A DNA stretch of 64,000 nucleotides from Chloroflexota bacterium. Its GTDB lineage: Bacteria; Chloroflexota; Anaerolineae; UBA7937; B3-Chlor. Below, in pieces: positions 16,860-25,608 of this stretch (position 1 is its first letter; each line of letters starts with the position of its first letter). Made by a program: the position numbers and the translations under genes. The stretch is taken from the NCBI GenBank assembly GCA_030603665.1, contig JAUVXJ010000003.1:335377-399376 (forward strand). Direction: 5' to 3'. The notes beneath the pieces are model-generated. The model searched no databases. It had not been told where the DNA came from and saw only the letters and a list, made by a program, of their open reading frames with translations.

Positions 16860-18074
16860 TCACGTATCTCCTTCGCCCAAGGCCAGAGCCAAGGCAAGGT
16901 AGCCCAGCATGCCGTCCTTCAGCATCTCCAGAGGCACGCTTTCGCCCACGGTGTGCAGCTCCTTGGCCTCCGCCGGGCCAAAGCCTATGGTGGGCACACC
17001 GGCCTCCATGAGATGCCCTCCATCCGTCGCGAACCGCCAGATGACTACCTCCACCGGGCGGGAGAGCGCACTCTCCAACACCTGCCGTCCTTGGCTGACC
17101 AGTGGATGGTTCGCTTCCAGGCCGTAGGAAGGGAAAACCGCTGGGAACGTCTCCGTACAACCGGTGTAGGTGCGCAGGTCGCGGGTGTGTAGCTCCAGCT
17201 CGCCGTGGCTACCTTTCACGTCCTCCACGCACGCCTCCAGCAGCGGCTGAATCTGGGCCAGCACATCCTCAGCTGTCTCTCCAGGAACGTTTCTCCAATC
17301 CAGGTGCAGGCGTGCCTCACCGGGGATGACGTTGCTGCTCTTCTGATCGGTGAGGTATAGGGTCGGCGCCACCGAGGAACCTCCGAATGTCTCGTCTTGG
17401 GTCAGCGGCAGCTTCTCCAGGCCCTGGATGAGCCGAGCTAGCACCGCATGGGGGTTGACGCCCTGCTCAGGCACGCTAGCATGCACGGACTTGCCTCTCA
17501 CTCGCGCCACAACTTCGATCCGCCCCCGGTGACCACGGGCGAGTTGGTTGCTCGTGGCCTCACCTATCACCGCCACGTCGGGAGTCACCATCTGGAGCAG
17601 CTTCTGTGTCCCAAGACCGCCTACCTCCTCTTGCACCACGCCCGCCACGTACACATCTCCAGGGGGGTGCATACCCTCCTTCGCCAGCACACCGACAGCG
17701 TAGAGCATCGCCGCCAGCGGTCCCTTCATGTCCGCCACGCCCCGGCCCCAGAGTCGGCCATCGTGGATCTCGCCTCCATAGGGAGGATACGGCCATTCGT
17801 CGGCGTTGCCAGGGTCCACGTGGTCCAGGTGGCCATTGAACATCACTGAGCGACCACTTCCCCGGCCGCGTAGCAAGCCGACCACGTTCCCCCAATCGTC
17901 CACCCATACCTCATCGTAGCCGAGAGTCTCCATCTCGGCCTTGACCAACGCGGCGAGGTCCTCCTCCTCTCCCGGAAGACTGGGGGTCTGGATGCACCGT
18001 TGGCAGAAGGCGATCATCTGATCGTAGTGGGTCTCGACCAGGGACACCACATCCTTTTCCATAGCGGCACTCAA
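16860..18074 (-). CDS. M20 family metallopeptidase/deacylase (YgeY-like)
   Basis: The 404-residue enzyme has the M20 zinc sites: NGHLDHVDPG for the first ligand, GRGVADMKGPLAA for the bridging Asp, VVQEEVGGLGT for the catalytic and ligand Glu, IGEATS, and a C-terminal TVGESVPLEML with the final His in LHT. A dimerisation lid lies between, at GHRGRIEVVARVRGKSVHAS. Members hydrolyse amide bonds of acylated amino acids, dipeptides or carbamoyl compounds; similarity to YgeY (selenium-dependent hydrolase-like) is by memory. The TTG start at 18074 is chosen because AGGAGG lies 8 nt upstream, while the in-frame ATG at 18062 is too far from it. Confidence 0.9.
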   Translation of the reverse strand: MSAAMEKDVVSLVETHYDQMIAFCQRCIQTPSLPGEEEDLAALVKAEMETLGYDEVWVDDWGNVVGLLRGRGSGRSVMFNGHLDHVDPGNADEWPYPPYGGEIHDGRLWGRGVADMKGPLAAMLYAVGVLAKEGMHPPGDVYVAGVVQEEVGGLGTQKLLQMVTPDVAVIGEATSNQLARGHRGRIEVVARVRGKSVHASVPEQGVNPHAVLARLIQGLEKLPLTQDETFGGSSVAPTLYLTDQKSSNVIPGEARLHLDWRNVPGETAEDVLAQIQPLLEACVEDVKGSHGELELHTRDLRTYTGCTETFPAVFPSYGLEANHPLVSQGRQVLESALSRPVEVVIWRFATDGGHLMEAGVPTIGFGPAEAKELHTVGESVPLEMLKDGMLGYLALALALGEGDT

Positions 18075-18172
18075 GATTGAAACCTCCTGAACAAGCGCTG
18101 GCCCCCAAGGAGTTGGAGGCGTTGACGACAGATGCCAGATTGGGCGGGAGCAGCATGCAAAGCGCTCACACG

Positions 18173-19375
18173 TCAGAGTTCAGTTAGCGCCTTCTCGATG
18201 CGCTCCAGTGCCCAGTCCACGTCTTCTCTGGTGATCACCAAAGGCGGCGCGAACCGGAGGACGTTCTCGTGCGTCTCCTTGCACAGTACGCCTTCGTCCT
18301 TCAAGGCCTCGGCGAAACGACGCGCGCCCCTGGCCTCCGGCTTCAGGTCCACGCCCACTAGCAGGCCTCGGCCGCGCACCTCGGCGATGTAGTCGCTCTC
18401 TAAACGCTGCAGGCGGCCCACCAAGTATTCGCCCTGCACTTGCGCGTTGTCGATCAGCCCTTCGTCCACTAGGACGCTCAGCGCCTCGCGCGCTACAGCC
18501 GCGCCCAGGGGATTGCCGCCAAAAGTTGAACCGTGATCCCCAGGGTTGAAGAGCCCCAGCACGGAGCGGTCGGCCAAGACCGCAGAGACGGGATAGAGTC
18601 CTCCCGAGAGAGCCTTGCCCACCACCACCACGTCAGGTCGGACGTCCTCCCAATCGCACCCGAAGAACTTGCCCGTCCGGCCCAGGCCCGTCTGGATCTC
18701 ATCGGCGATGAGCAGGATGTTGTGATTGTCGCAGATCTCCCTCCCGCGCCTCAGATATCCATCGGGTGGTACGATCACACCACCCTCGCCCTGGATGGGC
18801 TCCACCATGAAAGCAACCGTACGGGGTGTGATGGCCGCCTCCAGAGCCTCAGCGTCGCCAAAGGGTACGGTGATGAAGCCGGGAGTAAAAGGCCCAAAAC
18901 CCTCCTTGTATTGCTCTTCCGTGGAAAAGCCCACGATGGTGATGGTGCGCCCGTGGAAGTTGCCGGCGCAGACGATGATCTCCGCCCGTCCGTCGGGAAC
19001 ACCTTTCACCTGGTAGCCCCATTTCCGGGCCGCCTTGAGGGCTGTCTCCACGGCCTCGGCGCCGGTATTCATGGGCAACACCATCTCGTAGCCGGTGAGT
19101 TCACACATTTCCTTGGCCAGCAAGGGCAACTGGTCGTTGCGAAACGCCCTGCCCGTGAGGGTCAGCTTGGCCGCCTGTTCCATCATGGCCTGACGTATGC
19201 GGGGGTGGTTGTGACCCTGGTTCAGGGCCGAGTAGGAACTGAGGCAGTCCAGATACCGCTTCCCTTCCACGTCCCAGACCCACACTCCCTCACCCCGATT
19301 CAAGACCACGTCCAGCGGCTTGTAGTTGTGGGCGTTGTATCGGTCTTCCAGCGCGATGTAGTCTTCCGCTCTCAT
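18173..19375 (-). CDS. rocD: Ornithine--oxo-acid aminotransferase
   Basis: The 400-residue class III aminotransferase starts at ATG 19375 after AGGAGAGG. Ornithine aminotransferase hallmarks are [16 protein letters not shown] at the N-terminus, [49 protein letters not shown] lysine in [10 protein letters not shown] and STFGGNPL. It converts ornithine and 2-oxoglutarate to glutamate semialdehyde and glutamate in the cytoplasm, feeding arginine or ornithine carbon into proline/glutamate. It sits between RidA and the M20 hydrolase in a same-strand run of amino-acid catabolic genes. Confidence 0.93.
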   Translation of the reverse strand: MRAEDYIALEDRYNAHNYKPLDVVLNRGEGVWVWDVEGKRYLDCLSSYSALNQGHNHPRIRQAMMEQAAKLTLTGRAFRNDQLPLLAKEMCELTGYEMVLPMNTGAEAVETALKAARKWGYQVKGVPDGRAEIIVCAGNFHGRTITIVGFSTEEQYKEGFGPFTPGFITVPFGDAEALEAAITPRTVAFMVEPIQGEGGVIVPPDGYLRRGREICDNHNILLIADEIQTGLGRTGKFFGCDWEDVRPDVVVVGKALSGGLYPVSAVLADRSVLGLFNPGDHGSTFGGNPLGAAVAREALSVLVDEGLIDNAQVQGEYLVGRLQRLESDYIAEVRGRGLLVGVDLKPEARGARRFAEALKDEGVLCKETHENVLRFAPPLVITREDVDWALERIEKALTEL

Positions 19376-19583
19376 GCAACCTCTCCTAGACGAACGTTGG
19401 GTCGATATCAGTGCTCGTAAGTCATCAGTCATCCGCGCCGCGTCCTTGCCCTCAAAAAGTCTCGCTGAGTACTAGGTCGTCACCCTTGGGACATCAAGGC
19501 AGCCCGCGGCAGTGAAGAGACCCCTTAGCAAGACCGGGGTGGCCTGTGAGACACCACACCTTGTGGGGTTGTTACACCGCACG

Positions 19584-19964
19584 TCACCTCACAGCAACCG
19601 CGTCTATCTGCACCAATATCCCCTTGGGCAAGGGACCAATCTCCACCGTGGAGCGCGCGGGCGGAGCAGAGGTGAAGAACTCGGCATACACGGAGTTCAT
19701 TTGACCGAAGTTGCCGAAGTCCGTCAGAAAGACGGTGGTCTTCACCACCCGGTCGAGGGAGCTCCCCGCCGCCTCCAAGACCTGCTGCAGATTGCTCAGC
19801 GCCTGCTGGACCTGAGCACCGATTTCGTCCCCAATCACCTCGCCTGTCTTCGGATCGAGAGGCAAGGTGCCAGCAGTGAACACGAATTCACCGGCGATGA
19901 TCGCCTGGGAATAGGGACCTACGGCGGCAGGTGCTTTGTCAGTTGAAACGACTGTACGATCCAC
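19584..19964 (-). CDS. ridA: RidA family reactive intermediate deaminase
   Basis: The 126-residue protein has the full RidA/YjgF fold sequence: APAAVGPYSQAI, FTAGTLPLDP, QQALSNLQQVLEAAG, VVKTTVFLTD, and ARSTVEIGPLPKG with the substrate-binding Arg. RidA hydrolyses 2-aminoacrylate and related enamine/imine by-products of PLP enzymes. It lies in the same run as a threonine dehydratase-like gene and an aminotransferase, which produce such intermediates, so the grouping makes biochemical sense. GTG 19964 follows AAGGAGG with good spacing. Confidence 0.95.
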   Translation of the reverse strand: MDRTVVSTDKAPAAVGPYSQAIIAGEFVFTAGTLPLDPKTGEVIGDEIGAQVQQALSNLQQVLEAAGSSLDRVVKTTVFLTDFGNFGQMNSVYAEFFTSAPPARSTVEIGPLPKGILVQIDAVAVR

Positions 19965-19992
19965 AGATGACCTCCTTCACAATACCAGTTCT

Positions 19993-20991
19993 TTAGTACG
20001 CGCTGCATTCTGACGCGTACCGGTACATCTCCACAACGGCCTCCAAGTTCATCCCTTCGAAGATGCTGCTACACGTGGAGAACATGTACCCTCCACCCGG
20101 AGCCCCTTCTCTCAGGCAGCGCCTCACCTCAGCTCGGACCGCCTCCAGGTCATCCTGACACAGCACATATGCTTCCACATTTCCCACCAGCACCAAGTCC
20201 TGGCCGAAATCGCGTTTCACCTGCCGCAGATCGACGCCGGAATCCGGCTCCAACGAGTGCACCCCGGCGAATCCCACCTCCACGGCCATGGGCAGCAGGC
20301 GCGTGATATCTCCGTCGCTGTGCCACAACACCGGGGCCTCGATCTCCTCCACAATGCGCTTGTGGAACGGAAGTACGAACTCCCGCCACATCTCCGGTGA
20401 GATCATCGGACCCCCACTATGGGCAGCGTCCTCGCCCAGAATGATGACCTCCGCCCCCACACTGATCGCTTTGCGGAACATAGCCAGGCAGTACTCGGTG
20501 CGATTCTCCAACAACTTCAGGACGAAGTCCGGTCTCCTATGCAGGGCTGGGAAGAACCTCTCCATGCCCATGGCCAGATACGACGCCGTGAAAGGGGCAA
20601 CGTGAGAGCCATATATGAAGCAATGATCGGGATACAGCTTCATGACTTCGGCTGTTCTCTCCGGGGCGAAGTGCTGATCCACATAGTCGAGGGGAGGACT
20701 ATACCTCTTCAGATCCTCCTCGGTCTCCACCACTCCGCCGGCGTACCAGCCCCCTTGCCAGACCCGTCCCCACTCGTCCACCCCATCTCTCCAGGCGTTG
20801 CTCCCCGGTGGTATCTGGTTGGGGATCTCGATACAGTCCAGTCCGAGTTCGACGTACGTCCTTTGGGGATCTCCGCCTCCCATCTGCGCCACCAATTCTT
20901 TGTTGTCGATCCAGACCTCGAACAAGGGCACTCGATCCGGCTGGCGATGTTCCAGTGCTGCCATCACGCGCTCTCTAGGCTTCATCCCCAT
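19993..20991 (-). CDS. Uroporphyrinogen-decarboxylase-family protein (corrinoid methyltransferase type)
   Basis: The 332-residue protein begins at ATG 20991 behind AGGAG. It shows the UroD/MtaA fold: RERVMAALEHRQPDRVP at the start, ILGEDAAHSGGPMISPEMWREFVLP, LWHSDGDITRLLP, GFAGVHSLEPDSGVDL, LVGNVEAYVL and a GGGYMFSTCSSI end. HSDGD and the C-terminal STC resemble zinc-dependent methylcobamide methyltransferases rather than true heme-pathway decarboxylases. No corrinoid protein is adjacent. It follows the threonine dehydratase-like gene by about 30 nt and precedes ridA by 28 nt, so they are probably cotranscribed. The substrate is unknown. Confidence 0.85.
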   Translation of the reverse strand: MGMKPRERVMAALEHRQPDRVPLFEVWIDNKELVAQMGGGDPQRTYVELGLDCIEIPNQIPPGSNAWRDGVDEWGRVWQGGWYAGGVVETEEDLKRYSPPLDYVDQHFAPERTAEVMKLYPDHCFIYGSHVAPFTASYLAMGMERFFPALHRRPDFVLKLLENRTEYCLAMFRKAISVGAEVIILGEDAAHSGGPMISPEMWREFVLPFHKRIVEEIEAPVLWHSDGDITRLLPMAVEVGFAGVHSLEPDSGVDLRQVKRDFGQDLVLVGNVEAYVLCQDDLEAVRAEVRRCLREGAPGGGYMFSTCSSIFEGMNLEAVVEMYRYASECSAY

Positions 20992-21022
20992 CCCATCTCC
21001 TCGTTTTGGATCCGACACCGCC

Positions 21023-21997
21023 TCAGCGACCCTGGGCCAAGTCGAAGAGCAGAGGCAGGTCTACGTTGCCCCCACTCACCACCACCGCCACGCTACCATG
21101 CGTCTCCGGTACCTTCCCACTGAGCAACGCGGCGATGCCTACAGCACCCCCTCCCTCCACCACCACACGATGCTCCTGCAAAGCGAAGACCATCGCCTCG
21201 GCGATCTCTTCATCCGATACCAGGACGAAGTCATCAACGAGCTCTTGCATCAGACGGAAAGTGTGCTGGTTATCCTCGCCTATGCCACCCACCAGCGCAT
21301 CGGCGAGGGTCTCTTCCTCCTCCATCCTCAGGGCGTGTCCGGCCTTCAGGCTGTGGTACATGACCGGAGCCCGGTCCATGGAGACGCCGATCACCCGCTT
21401 GTCGGCACCGGCAGCCTTCACCGCCAAGGCGATCCCCGAGATCAGTCCTCCCCCTCCCACCGGCACCAGGACCGCACCTACGTCGGGAAGGTCCTCCAGG
21501 ATTTCCAGGCCCACCGTGCCCTGCCCTGCGACGATGAAAGCCTCGTCGTAGCCGCTGATGAAGCTCAAGCCGCGCTCTCTCGCCAGCTGGAAGGCGCCAT
21601 CCTCGGCCTCGTCGTAGGTCTTGCCGGTGACGACTATCTCCGCACCCAGCCGTTCCATGGCCTCTACCTTGTTGCGGGCGGTCCCTTCCGGTATGCAGAC
21701 CACGGCATGAACGTCCAGACGCCTGGCCACATAGCTCATGGCGCGGCCGTGGTTGCCCGTGGAGATGGTGACGACCCCTCGCTCCTTGTCCTCTGGTGCC
21801 AGGGTCAGAACCCTGTTGGCCGCCCCGCGGATCTTGAAGGAGCCTGTGTCCTGGAGATTCTCCAGCTTAAGGTAGACCGGCGCCCCAATCCGCTGAGAGA
21901 GCGGGCGTGACTCGAGCAAGGGGGTCCTCGTGACCAAAGATGCTATTCTCTCTCTGGCCAGGCGCACGTCGCGCTCCGTGACTTCGTGTTGCTGCAT
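21023..21997 (-). CDS. Threonine ammonia-lyase-like PLP enzyme
   Basis: The 324-residue fold-type II PLP enzyme has the Schiff-base Lys55 in TGSFKIRGA, STGNHGRAMSYVA for cofactor phosphate and PVGGGGLISG as the glycine loop. It lacks the C-terminal regulatory ACT domain, so it resembles catabolic threonine dehydratase TdcB, or the related EutB and serine/threonine racemase-like enzymes. Threonine deamination releases an enamine that RidA, two genes on, would clear. The start is ATG 21997 after AGAGGAAGG. Upstream lies a 470-nt region of intergenic repeats. Confidence 0.9.
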   Translation of the reverse strand: MQQHEVTERDVRLARERIASLVTRTPLLESRPLSQRIGAPVYLKLENLQDTGSFKIRGAANRVLTLAPEDKERGVVTISTGNHGRAMSYVARRLDVHAVVCIPEGTARNKVEAMERLGAEIVVTGKTYDEAEDGAFQLARERGLSFISGYDEAFIVAGQGTVGLEILEDLPDVGAVLVPVGGGGLISGIALAVKAAGADKRVIGVSMDRAPVMYHSLKAGHALRMEEEETLADALVGGIGEDNQHTFRLMQELVDDFVLVSDEEIAEAMVFALQEHRVVVEGGGAVGIAALLSGKVPETHGSVAVVVSGGNVDLPLLFDLAQGR

Positions 21998-22089
21998 TTC
22001 GCCTTCCTCTATCGAACACAAGAGCAGGAACCAGGCACCATGCCACAGGCCCCGCCCTCGATCTCACCCCCGTCTTCCACAGTTCCAGG

Positions 22090-22126
22090 CTCCCCTCCCT
22101 TGATGGGAGCGGCTGGGGGAGGGTGA
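22090..22126. repeat. Intergenic repeat family B, arm B1 (copy 1)
   Basis: This hairpin-forming unit contains CTCCCCTCCCTTGATGGGAG followed by GGCTGGGGGAGGGTGA. It recurs at 23795-23831. Confidence 0.75.
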
Positions 22127-22179
22127 TCGACACGCTGCTACCTTGGATAAGGGGACACTGGGATCTATGAGCGATCCCC

Positions 22180-22225
22180 TCACCCCCACCTTCATCCTCC
22201 CCCCTCAAGGGGGAGGAATCCTGAC
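22180..22225. repeat. Intergenic repeat family B, arm B2 (copy 1)
   Basis: The unit TCACCCCCACCTTCATCC, then CTCAAGGGGGAGGAATCCTG, is roughly the reverse complement of arm B1. It recurs at 23669-23714 almost unchanged. Confidence 0.75.
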
Positions 22226-22239
22226 TCCGCGCAGGCGAC

Positions 22240-22284
22240 AAGCATCCTGAGTGCTGCAAAGCAGTGTATCGAAGGACGCGGCCC
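22240..22284. repeat. Hairpin repeat family A, partial right arm
   Basis: It contains AGCATCCTGAGTGCTGC, GTATCGAAGGACGCGGCC, matching the right arm of the complete copies. Confidence 0.7.
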
Positions 22285-22317
22285 ACTCCTGTGGTGTGGT
22301 CTTCCGCAGACCCGCAC

Positions 22318-22462
22318 GCTTCGATACGGCCTTCGGCCACTCAGCATGCTTGGTCAACTTGCCTTCGCCCCAACTCTATTCCACACCCAAGAAAGCATCC
22401 TGAGCCACGTCCTGAGCATGCCGAAGGATAGCTGCGGAGCAGCGTATCGAAGGACGCGGCTC
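22318..22462. repeat. Hairpin repeat family A, complete copy
   Basis: The left arm GCTTCGATACGGCCTTCGGC-CACTCAGCATGCTTGG and the right arm CAAGAAAGCATCCTGAG ... GTATCGAAGGACGCGGCTC are imperfect reverse complements around an unrelated spacer of about 40 nt. It ends 4 nt before the stop of the aminotransferase gene. Confidence 0.8.
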
Positions 22463-22466
22463 AGCC

Positions 22467-23585
22467 CTACAACTTCGCGATCAGTTCGCCAATCCGGTCC
22501 AGCCCAGTCTGCAGATAGTCCCCCGGCAGCCCATGGCTGATCCTGAGGTAGTGATCCATCCCGAACTGGTCCCCCGGCACGATGTACACGCCCTTCTCCT
22601 CCATCAGTCTGAGCACCAGTTCCGTAGAGTTGACGTCCATGTGGTAGCGGACATAGCCAATGGCCGCAGCCTGAGGCGGCACCACGCTGAAGAGACCCTC
22701 ATGGCTCTCCAGCCAGGCGTCCAGCATGGGGTAGCCCCGTCGCACGTAGTCGCGAGCTCGTTGCATGAGCCGGGGCCTCACCTCCGGCGACAGAGCGATG
22801 GCCGCCAGTTGGTTGGACATCATAGGGGCGCTGATGGTGACGTACTCGTGGCGCGCCCAGATCTCATCCATGGTCTCAGCAGGGGCCACCACCCAACCAA
22901 TGCGAAGTCCAGGCAATCCGTAGGCCTTGCTCAGACTGTTCATGGCCAGCACTCTGTCGTACCGTCCCCAGAAGGAAGGCGTCTGAGTGTCGGTCAGTCG
23001 CTCCGCACCGCTGTACACCTCGTCGGCCAGAATCCAGGCCCCCACCCGCTCCGCGGCAGCCACGATGGCCTCCATCTCCTCCTCGGTGAGGATGTATCCT
23101 GTGGGGTTGTCCGGGTTGCAGACGGCGATGAGCTTCGTCTTCTCCGAGACCACTTCGTTCAGCTCATCCAGGTTGGGCGCCCACCCGCGATCCTCTTGCA
23201 GATGAAAGGCTTTAATCTTGATGCCAAAGTTCTTCGCTGCGCCCCAGATCTGCATGTAGTTGGGAAGCATGACCACTATCTCTTCGGCCGGCGCCACCAT
23301 GGTCTGAAGGGTGATGAAGTTGGCCTCGGCGCAGCCGACGGTGACCAGCACGTTGTCTGGCGTTGCGCCGGGGTACAGGGCCGCGATGCTCTCCCGCAGC
23401 TCGATGATACCGTTGGTCTGGGCGTAGTGCAGCGGGGTATCCAGCAGTTGGTCCATCACCGCCGGGTCTTCTACGAGCTCGCGGATGCTGAGGGGATGAA
23501 CGCCGCTCTCGGAGAGGTTGTACTCAACAACGTTCTCCCACTTCGACATCATCCGTTCCATCTCGAAAGGTTGGAATTCCACCAT
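22467..23585 (-). CDS. PLP-dependent aminotransferase, class I/II
   Basis: The 372-residue protein has fold-type I aminotransferase motifs: VTVGCAEANFITLQTMV, CNPDNPTGYILTEEEM with the PLP-binding NPTG, ILADEVYSGAE, the lysine in NSLSKAYGLPGLRIGWV and a C-terminal LRISHGLPGDYLQTGL containing the substrate-carboxylate Arg. It is about 30 residues shorter than typical AspC. The amino donor is not evident; such enzymes near amino-acid catabolic genes often take branched-chain or aromatic amino acids. ATG 23585 follows GAGGAGG. Confidence 0.9.
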   Translation of the reverse strand: MVEFQPFEMERMMSKWENVVEYNLSESGVHPLSIRELVEDPAVMDQLLDTPLHYAQTNGIIELRESIAALYPGATPDNVLVTVGCAEANFITLQTMVAPAEEIVVMLPNYMQIWGAAKNFGIKIKAFHLQEDRGWAPNLDELNEVVSEKTKLIAVCNPDNPTGYILTEEEMEAIVAAAERVGAWILADEVYSGAERLTDTQTPSFWGRYDRVLAMNSLSKAYGLPGLRIGWVVAPAETMDEIWARHEYVTISAPMMSNQLAAIALSPEVRPRLMQRARDYVRRGYPMLDAWLESHEGLFSVVPPQAAAIGYVRYHMDVNSTELVLRLMEEKGVYIVPGDQFGMDHYLRISHGLPGDYLQTGLDRIGELIAKL

Positions 23586-23668
23586 TACACCTCCTCAACG
23601 TCTATTTGACTCAGAATGACACAAGGCCACCTTGGGGAAAGCGACACCGCGGTCCATCACCGGTCACT

Positions 23669-23714
23669 TCACCCCCACCTTCATCCTCCCCGCTCAAGGG
23701 GGAGGAATCCTGAC
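23669..23714. repeat. Intergenic repeat family B, arm B2 (copy 2)
   Basis: Nearly identical to 22180-22225. Here B2 precedes B1, the opposite order from copy 1. Confidence 0.75.
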
Positions 23715-23794
23715 ACCAGACATCCGATGATCCCACGATGGACGCTCCCCCAGAACCCCTGTATGCCACTACGACCTTTGCCGGTCGCTTACCG

Positions 23795-23831
23795 CTCCCC
23801 TCCCTTGATGGGAGGGGCTGGGGGAGGGTGA
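23795..23831. repeat. Intergenic repeat family B, arm B1 (copy 2)
   Basis: Nearly identical to 22090-22126. It contains a perfect hairpin CTCCC-TTGAT-GGGAG-like core. Confidence 0.75.
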
Positions 23832-23880
23832 ACACTCGCGTACCACCCAACCTCGCGCCCTCGCCACCTTCCGCTCGATG

Positions 23881-24025
23881 AACCGGCGTCAGCCGGTTTC
23901 TTCCTGTAGCGCGGGACTTCAGTCCGGCGCGAGCACCTAGTGTCAAGACCGAGGTGCTTGTACGCCACCCTCGCGTGGGGTTTCAACCCCACGCTATCCA
24001 AACCTCAAACGTGCTGAAGCACGTT
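23881..24025. repeat. Array of four short palindromes with TTCA/TGAA/GTCA centres
   Basis: Within 145 nt lie AACCGGCGTCAGCCGGTT (23881-23898), GGACTTCAGTCC (23914-23925), GCGTGGGGTT-TC-AACCCCACGC (23973-23994) and AACGTGCTGAAGCACGTT (24008-24025). Each has different arms but the same design of a short centre flanked by perfect arms, so each can form a tight hairpin on either strand. Confidence 0.75.
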
Positions 24026-24060
24026 CACGTGACCGACCTAGATCGGCGAATTCGATGACC

Positions 24061-24186
24061 CGCATGCTTCGATACAGCCTTCGGCCACTCAGCATGCTTG
24101 GTTGAGGTGCCGAGAAATGGCATCCTAAGTGCTGCGAAGCAGCGTATCGAAGCCTGCCCTGAGCCCAGTCGAAGGGGATGCGGCCC
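24061..24186. repeat. Hairpin repeat family A, complete copy
   Basis: The left arm GCATGCTTCGATACAGCC ... AGCATGCTTGG and the right arm GCATCCTAAGTGCTGCG ... GTATCGAAGCC are imperfect reverse complements. It ends 2 nt before the stop of the saccharopine-dehydrogenase-like gene. Confidence 0.8.
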
Positions 24187-24188
24187 AC

Positions 24189-25427
24189 CTACTCCATCTC
24201 GGTCACTTCCTCGAGGATGTTGATGTTCCGCTTGGCCAGCTCGGCCATGAACTCATCGTACATGTCCCCGTTTATGGCATCCTCGGGAGCCACGATACCT
24301 TTCTCCTTGATCTCTCCTCGCCCCAGGAACCTGGCAGTGATGGCGCAGGGGAAACCCGTCACTCTCTGCATAGAAGAGAACCCCAACTCCGTGTCCGCCT
24401 CGTCCCACATGAAGTACTCCACGCGAACCTTCTTGCCGTCTTTGGTGCCCGTCACCGTATTGTACATCACACAGACATCCGTCTCCCCCTCCTGGGGCTT
24501 CAGCCTGGGTGTGATCATGGACAGCAGGAACTCTCTGGGCACTATCTTCTGCCCCTCGAAATCCACCGGGTCCAGATCCAGCAGGCCACACTCCTTCAGC
24601 GTGTCCACTCCATCGAAGTGCGTGGGCCAGCGGACCGTCTTCTCGGCGAACTCCTTTAGCTCCGTCCTGGTGAAGATGAAGCTGGGCATGCCAGGCGTCA
24701 CTGCACACTCCAGCTCCTCGTCCACGCCGAACTTGTCGAACTGGAACCGCTCACGGTCGATGAGGGCGTCCACTTCCACCACCTCGCCGCCCTTGACCAC
24801 GTTCAGCTTGACCATGTACTCCCGCAGCACATGCTCGAAGGCCCAGGTGATCATGTACCTGAGAGGGTGCTTCTGGGCCGCCTCCTTGGAGGGTACGCCG
24901 CCCACCCTGGCCACAGCCGTCTCCACCTGGTCCAGCTTCCTGATACCTTCCCCCACGGTGACGTTGCTCAAGCCAGGGGCAAAGCCCATGCCATCCACGA
25001 AAGTCACGCCGTTCTTGATGGCCGTCTCGTGGATCCAATCGCCGTACTCATTGAGGCTCATGCCCTCGGGCAGCATCAGCCCCTCAGTCTCGTAGGCGTC
25101 GGGCCGGTAATGGTACTCTTCCAGCATGTCGATGACATCGAGGCCGGACTCCACCGCGCTGTGAATGAGACTGTAGCTGGTCCTCCTGTCGGGCAGGGCG
25201 ATGATGCCGACATCGTAGAGGCCCATCAGCTTCTTGATCTCCTCCCTGTTCAGGATATCCAGCGGCTGGGGGATGACCTTGTCGCTGCCGATGCGCTCCT
25301 TCGTCTTCTCCAGGGCCTCCTTGCGCCTGCCCACGATGCCCACGGCCTTGACATCGCTATCCTGCGCCAGGTCCCAGGCCACGGCACTGCCGATACCGCC
25401 CGAACCTCCGAAAACCAAGACCTTCAT
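24189..25427 (-). CDS. Saccharopine dehydrogenase-like NAD(P)-binding protein
   Basis: The 412-residue protein starts at ATG 25427 after GGAGG. It opens with a Rossmann motif VLVFGGSGGIGSAVAWDLA and VGRRKEAL, and has the catalytic-domain layout of the Lys9/Sacchrp_dh family (IDMLEEYHYRPDA, DGMGFAPGLSNV near residue 145, and a C-terminal VTGFPCAITARFLGRGEI). Family members join or split an amino acid and an oxo-acid through a secondary amine, as in lysine degradation or carboxynorspermidine synthesis. The substrate here is not clear. It has its own promoter at 25511-25539. Confidence 0.86.
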   Translation of the reverse strand: MKVLVFGGSGGIGSAVAWDLAQDSDVKAVGIVGRRKEALEKTKERIGSDKVIPQPLDILNREEIKKLMGLYDVGIIALPDRRTSYSLIHSAVESGLDVIDMLEEYHYRPDAYETEGLMLPEGMSLNEYGDWIHETAIKNGVTFVDGMGFAPGLSNVTVGEGIRKLDQVETAVARVGGVPSKEAAQKHPLRYMITWAFEHVLREYMVKLNVVKGGEVVEVDALIDRERFQFDKFGVDEELECAVTPGMPSFIFTRTELKEFAEKTVRWPTHFDGVDTLKECGLLDLDPVDFEGQKIVPREFLLSMITPRLKPQEGETDVCVMYNTVTGTKDGKKVRVEYFMWDEADTELGFSSMQRVTGFPCAITARFLGRGEIKEKGIVAPEDAINGDMYDEFMAELAKRNINILEEVTEME

Positions 25428-25510
25428 GATACCTCCATGCTCCTGGGGTTTTCCCGGGACCGAGGTGACCATGGGCATGGCCCCCTGGCCCCGGGGCAAG
25501 AGCAACGGCT

Positions 25511-25539
25511 ATTATAGCGCAACGCTCCCCCTACCTCAA
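25511..25539 (-). promoter_or_regulatory. Promoter of the saccharopine-dehydrogenase-like gene
   Basis: TTGAGG (25539-25534), a 17-nt spacer and TATAAT (25516-25511) on the minus strand. The -35 box follows the T-rich tail of the terminator just upstream. Confidence 0.65.
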
Positions 25540-25545
25540 ACCCAA

Positions 25546-25569
25546 AGGGCCCGCATGATAGCGGGCCCT
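25546..25569 (-). terminator. Rho-independent terminator after the META-domain gene
   Basis: On the minus strand AGGGCCCGC (25569-25561) and GCGGGCCCT (25554-25546) form a perfect 9-bp stem with a 6-nt loop, followed by TTGGGTTT. The gene ends 40 nt upstream of it. Confidence 0.8.
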
Positions 25570-25608
25570 GTCTATGTTAAGAAGAAGCGCTTCCACACGC
25601 GGCGGAGC

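Larger units (their letters stand above)
21998..22466. other. Gene-free stretch filled with two intergenic repeat families
   Basis: This 469-nt gap between the aminotransferase and the threonine dehydratase-like gene holds one inverted pair of GC hairpin repeats (family B) and one partial plus one complete copy of the TTCGATAC hairpin repeat (family A). No coding sequence is visible. Confidence 0.7.
23586..24188. other. Gene-free stretch of repeats and short palindromes
   Basis: This 603-nt gap holds family B arms at 23669-23714 and 23795-23831, a run of four short palindromes at 23881-24025, and a complete family A repeat at 24061-24186. I see no coding sequence in it. Confidence 0.7.

Noticed and set aside
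19376-19583. T-box leader between ridA and rocD
   Set aside because: An AAGGGTGACGACC stretch recalls the T-box antiterminator but lacks the required GGTGGNACCGCG core.
20798-21910. A 370-residue plus-strand open frame opposite the UroD and threonine dehydratase-like genes
   Set aside because: It lies antisense to two clear conserved genes, lacks a ribosome binding site and has no recognisable domain.
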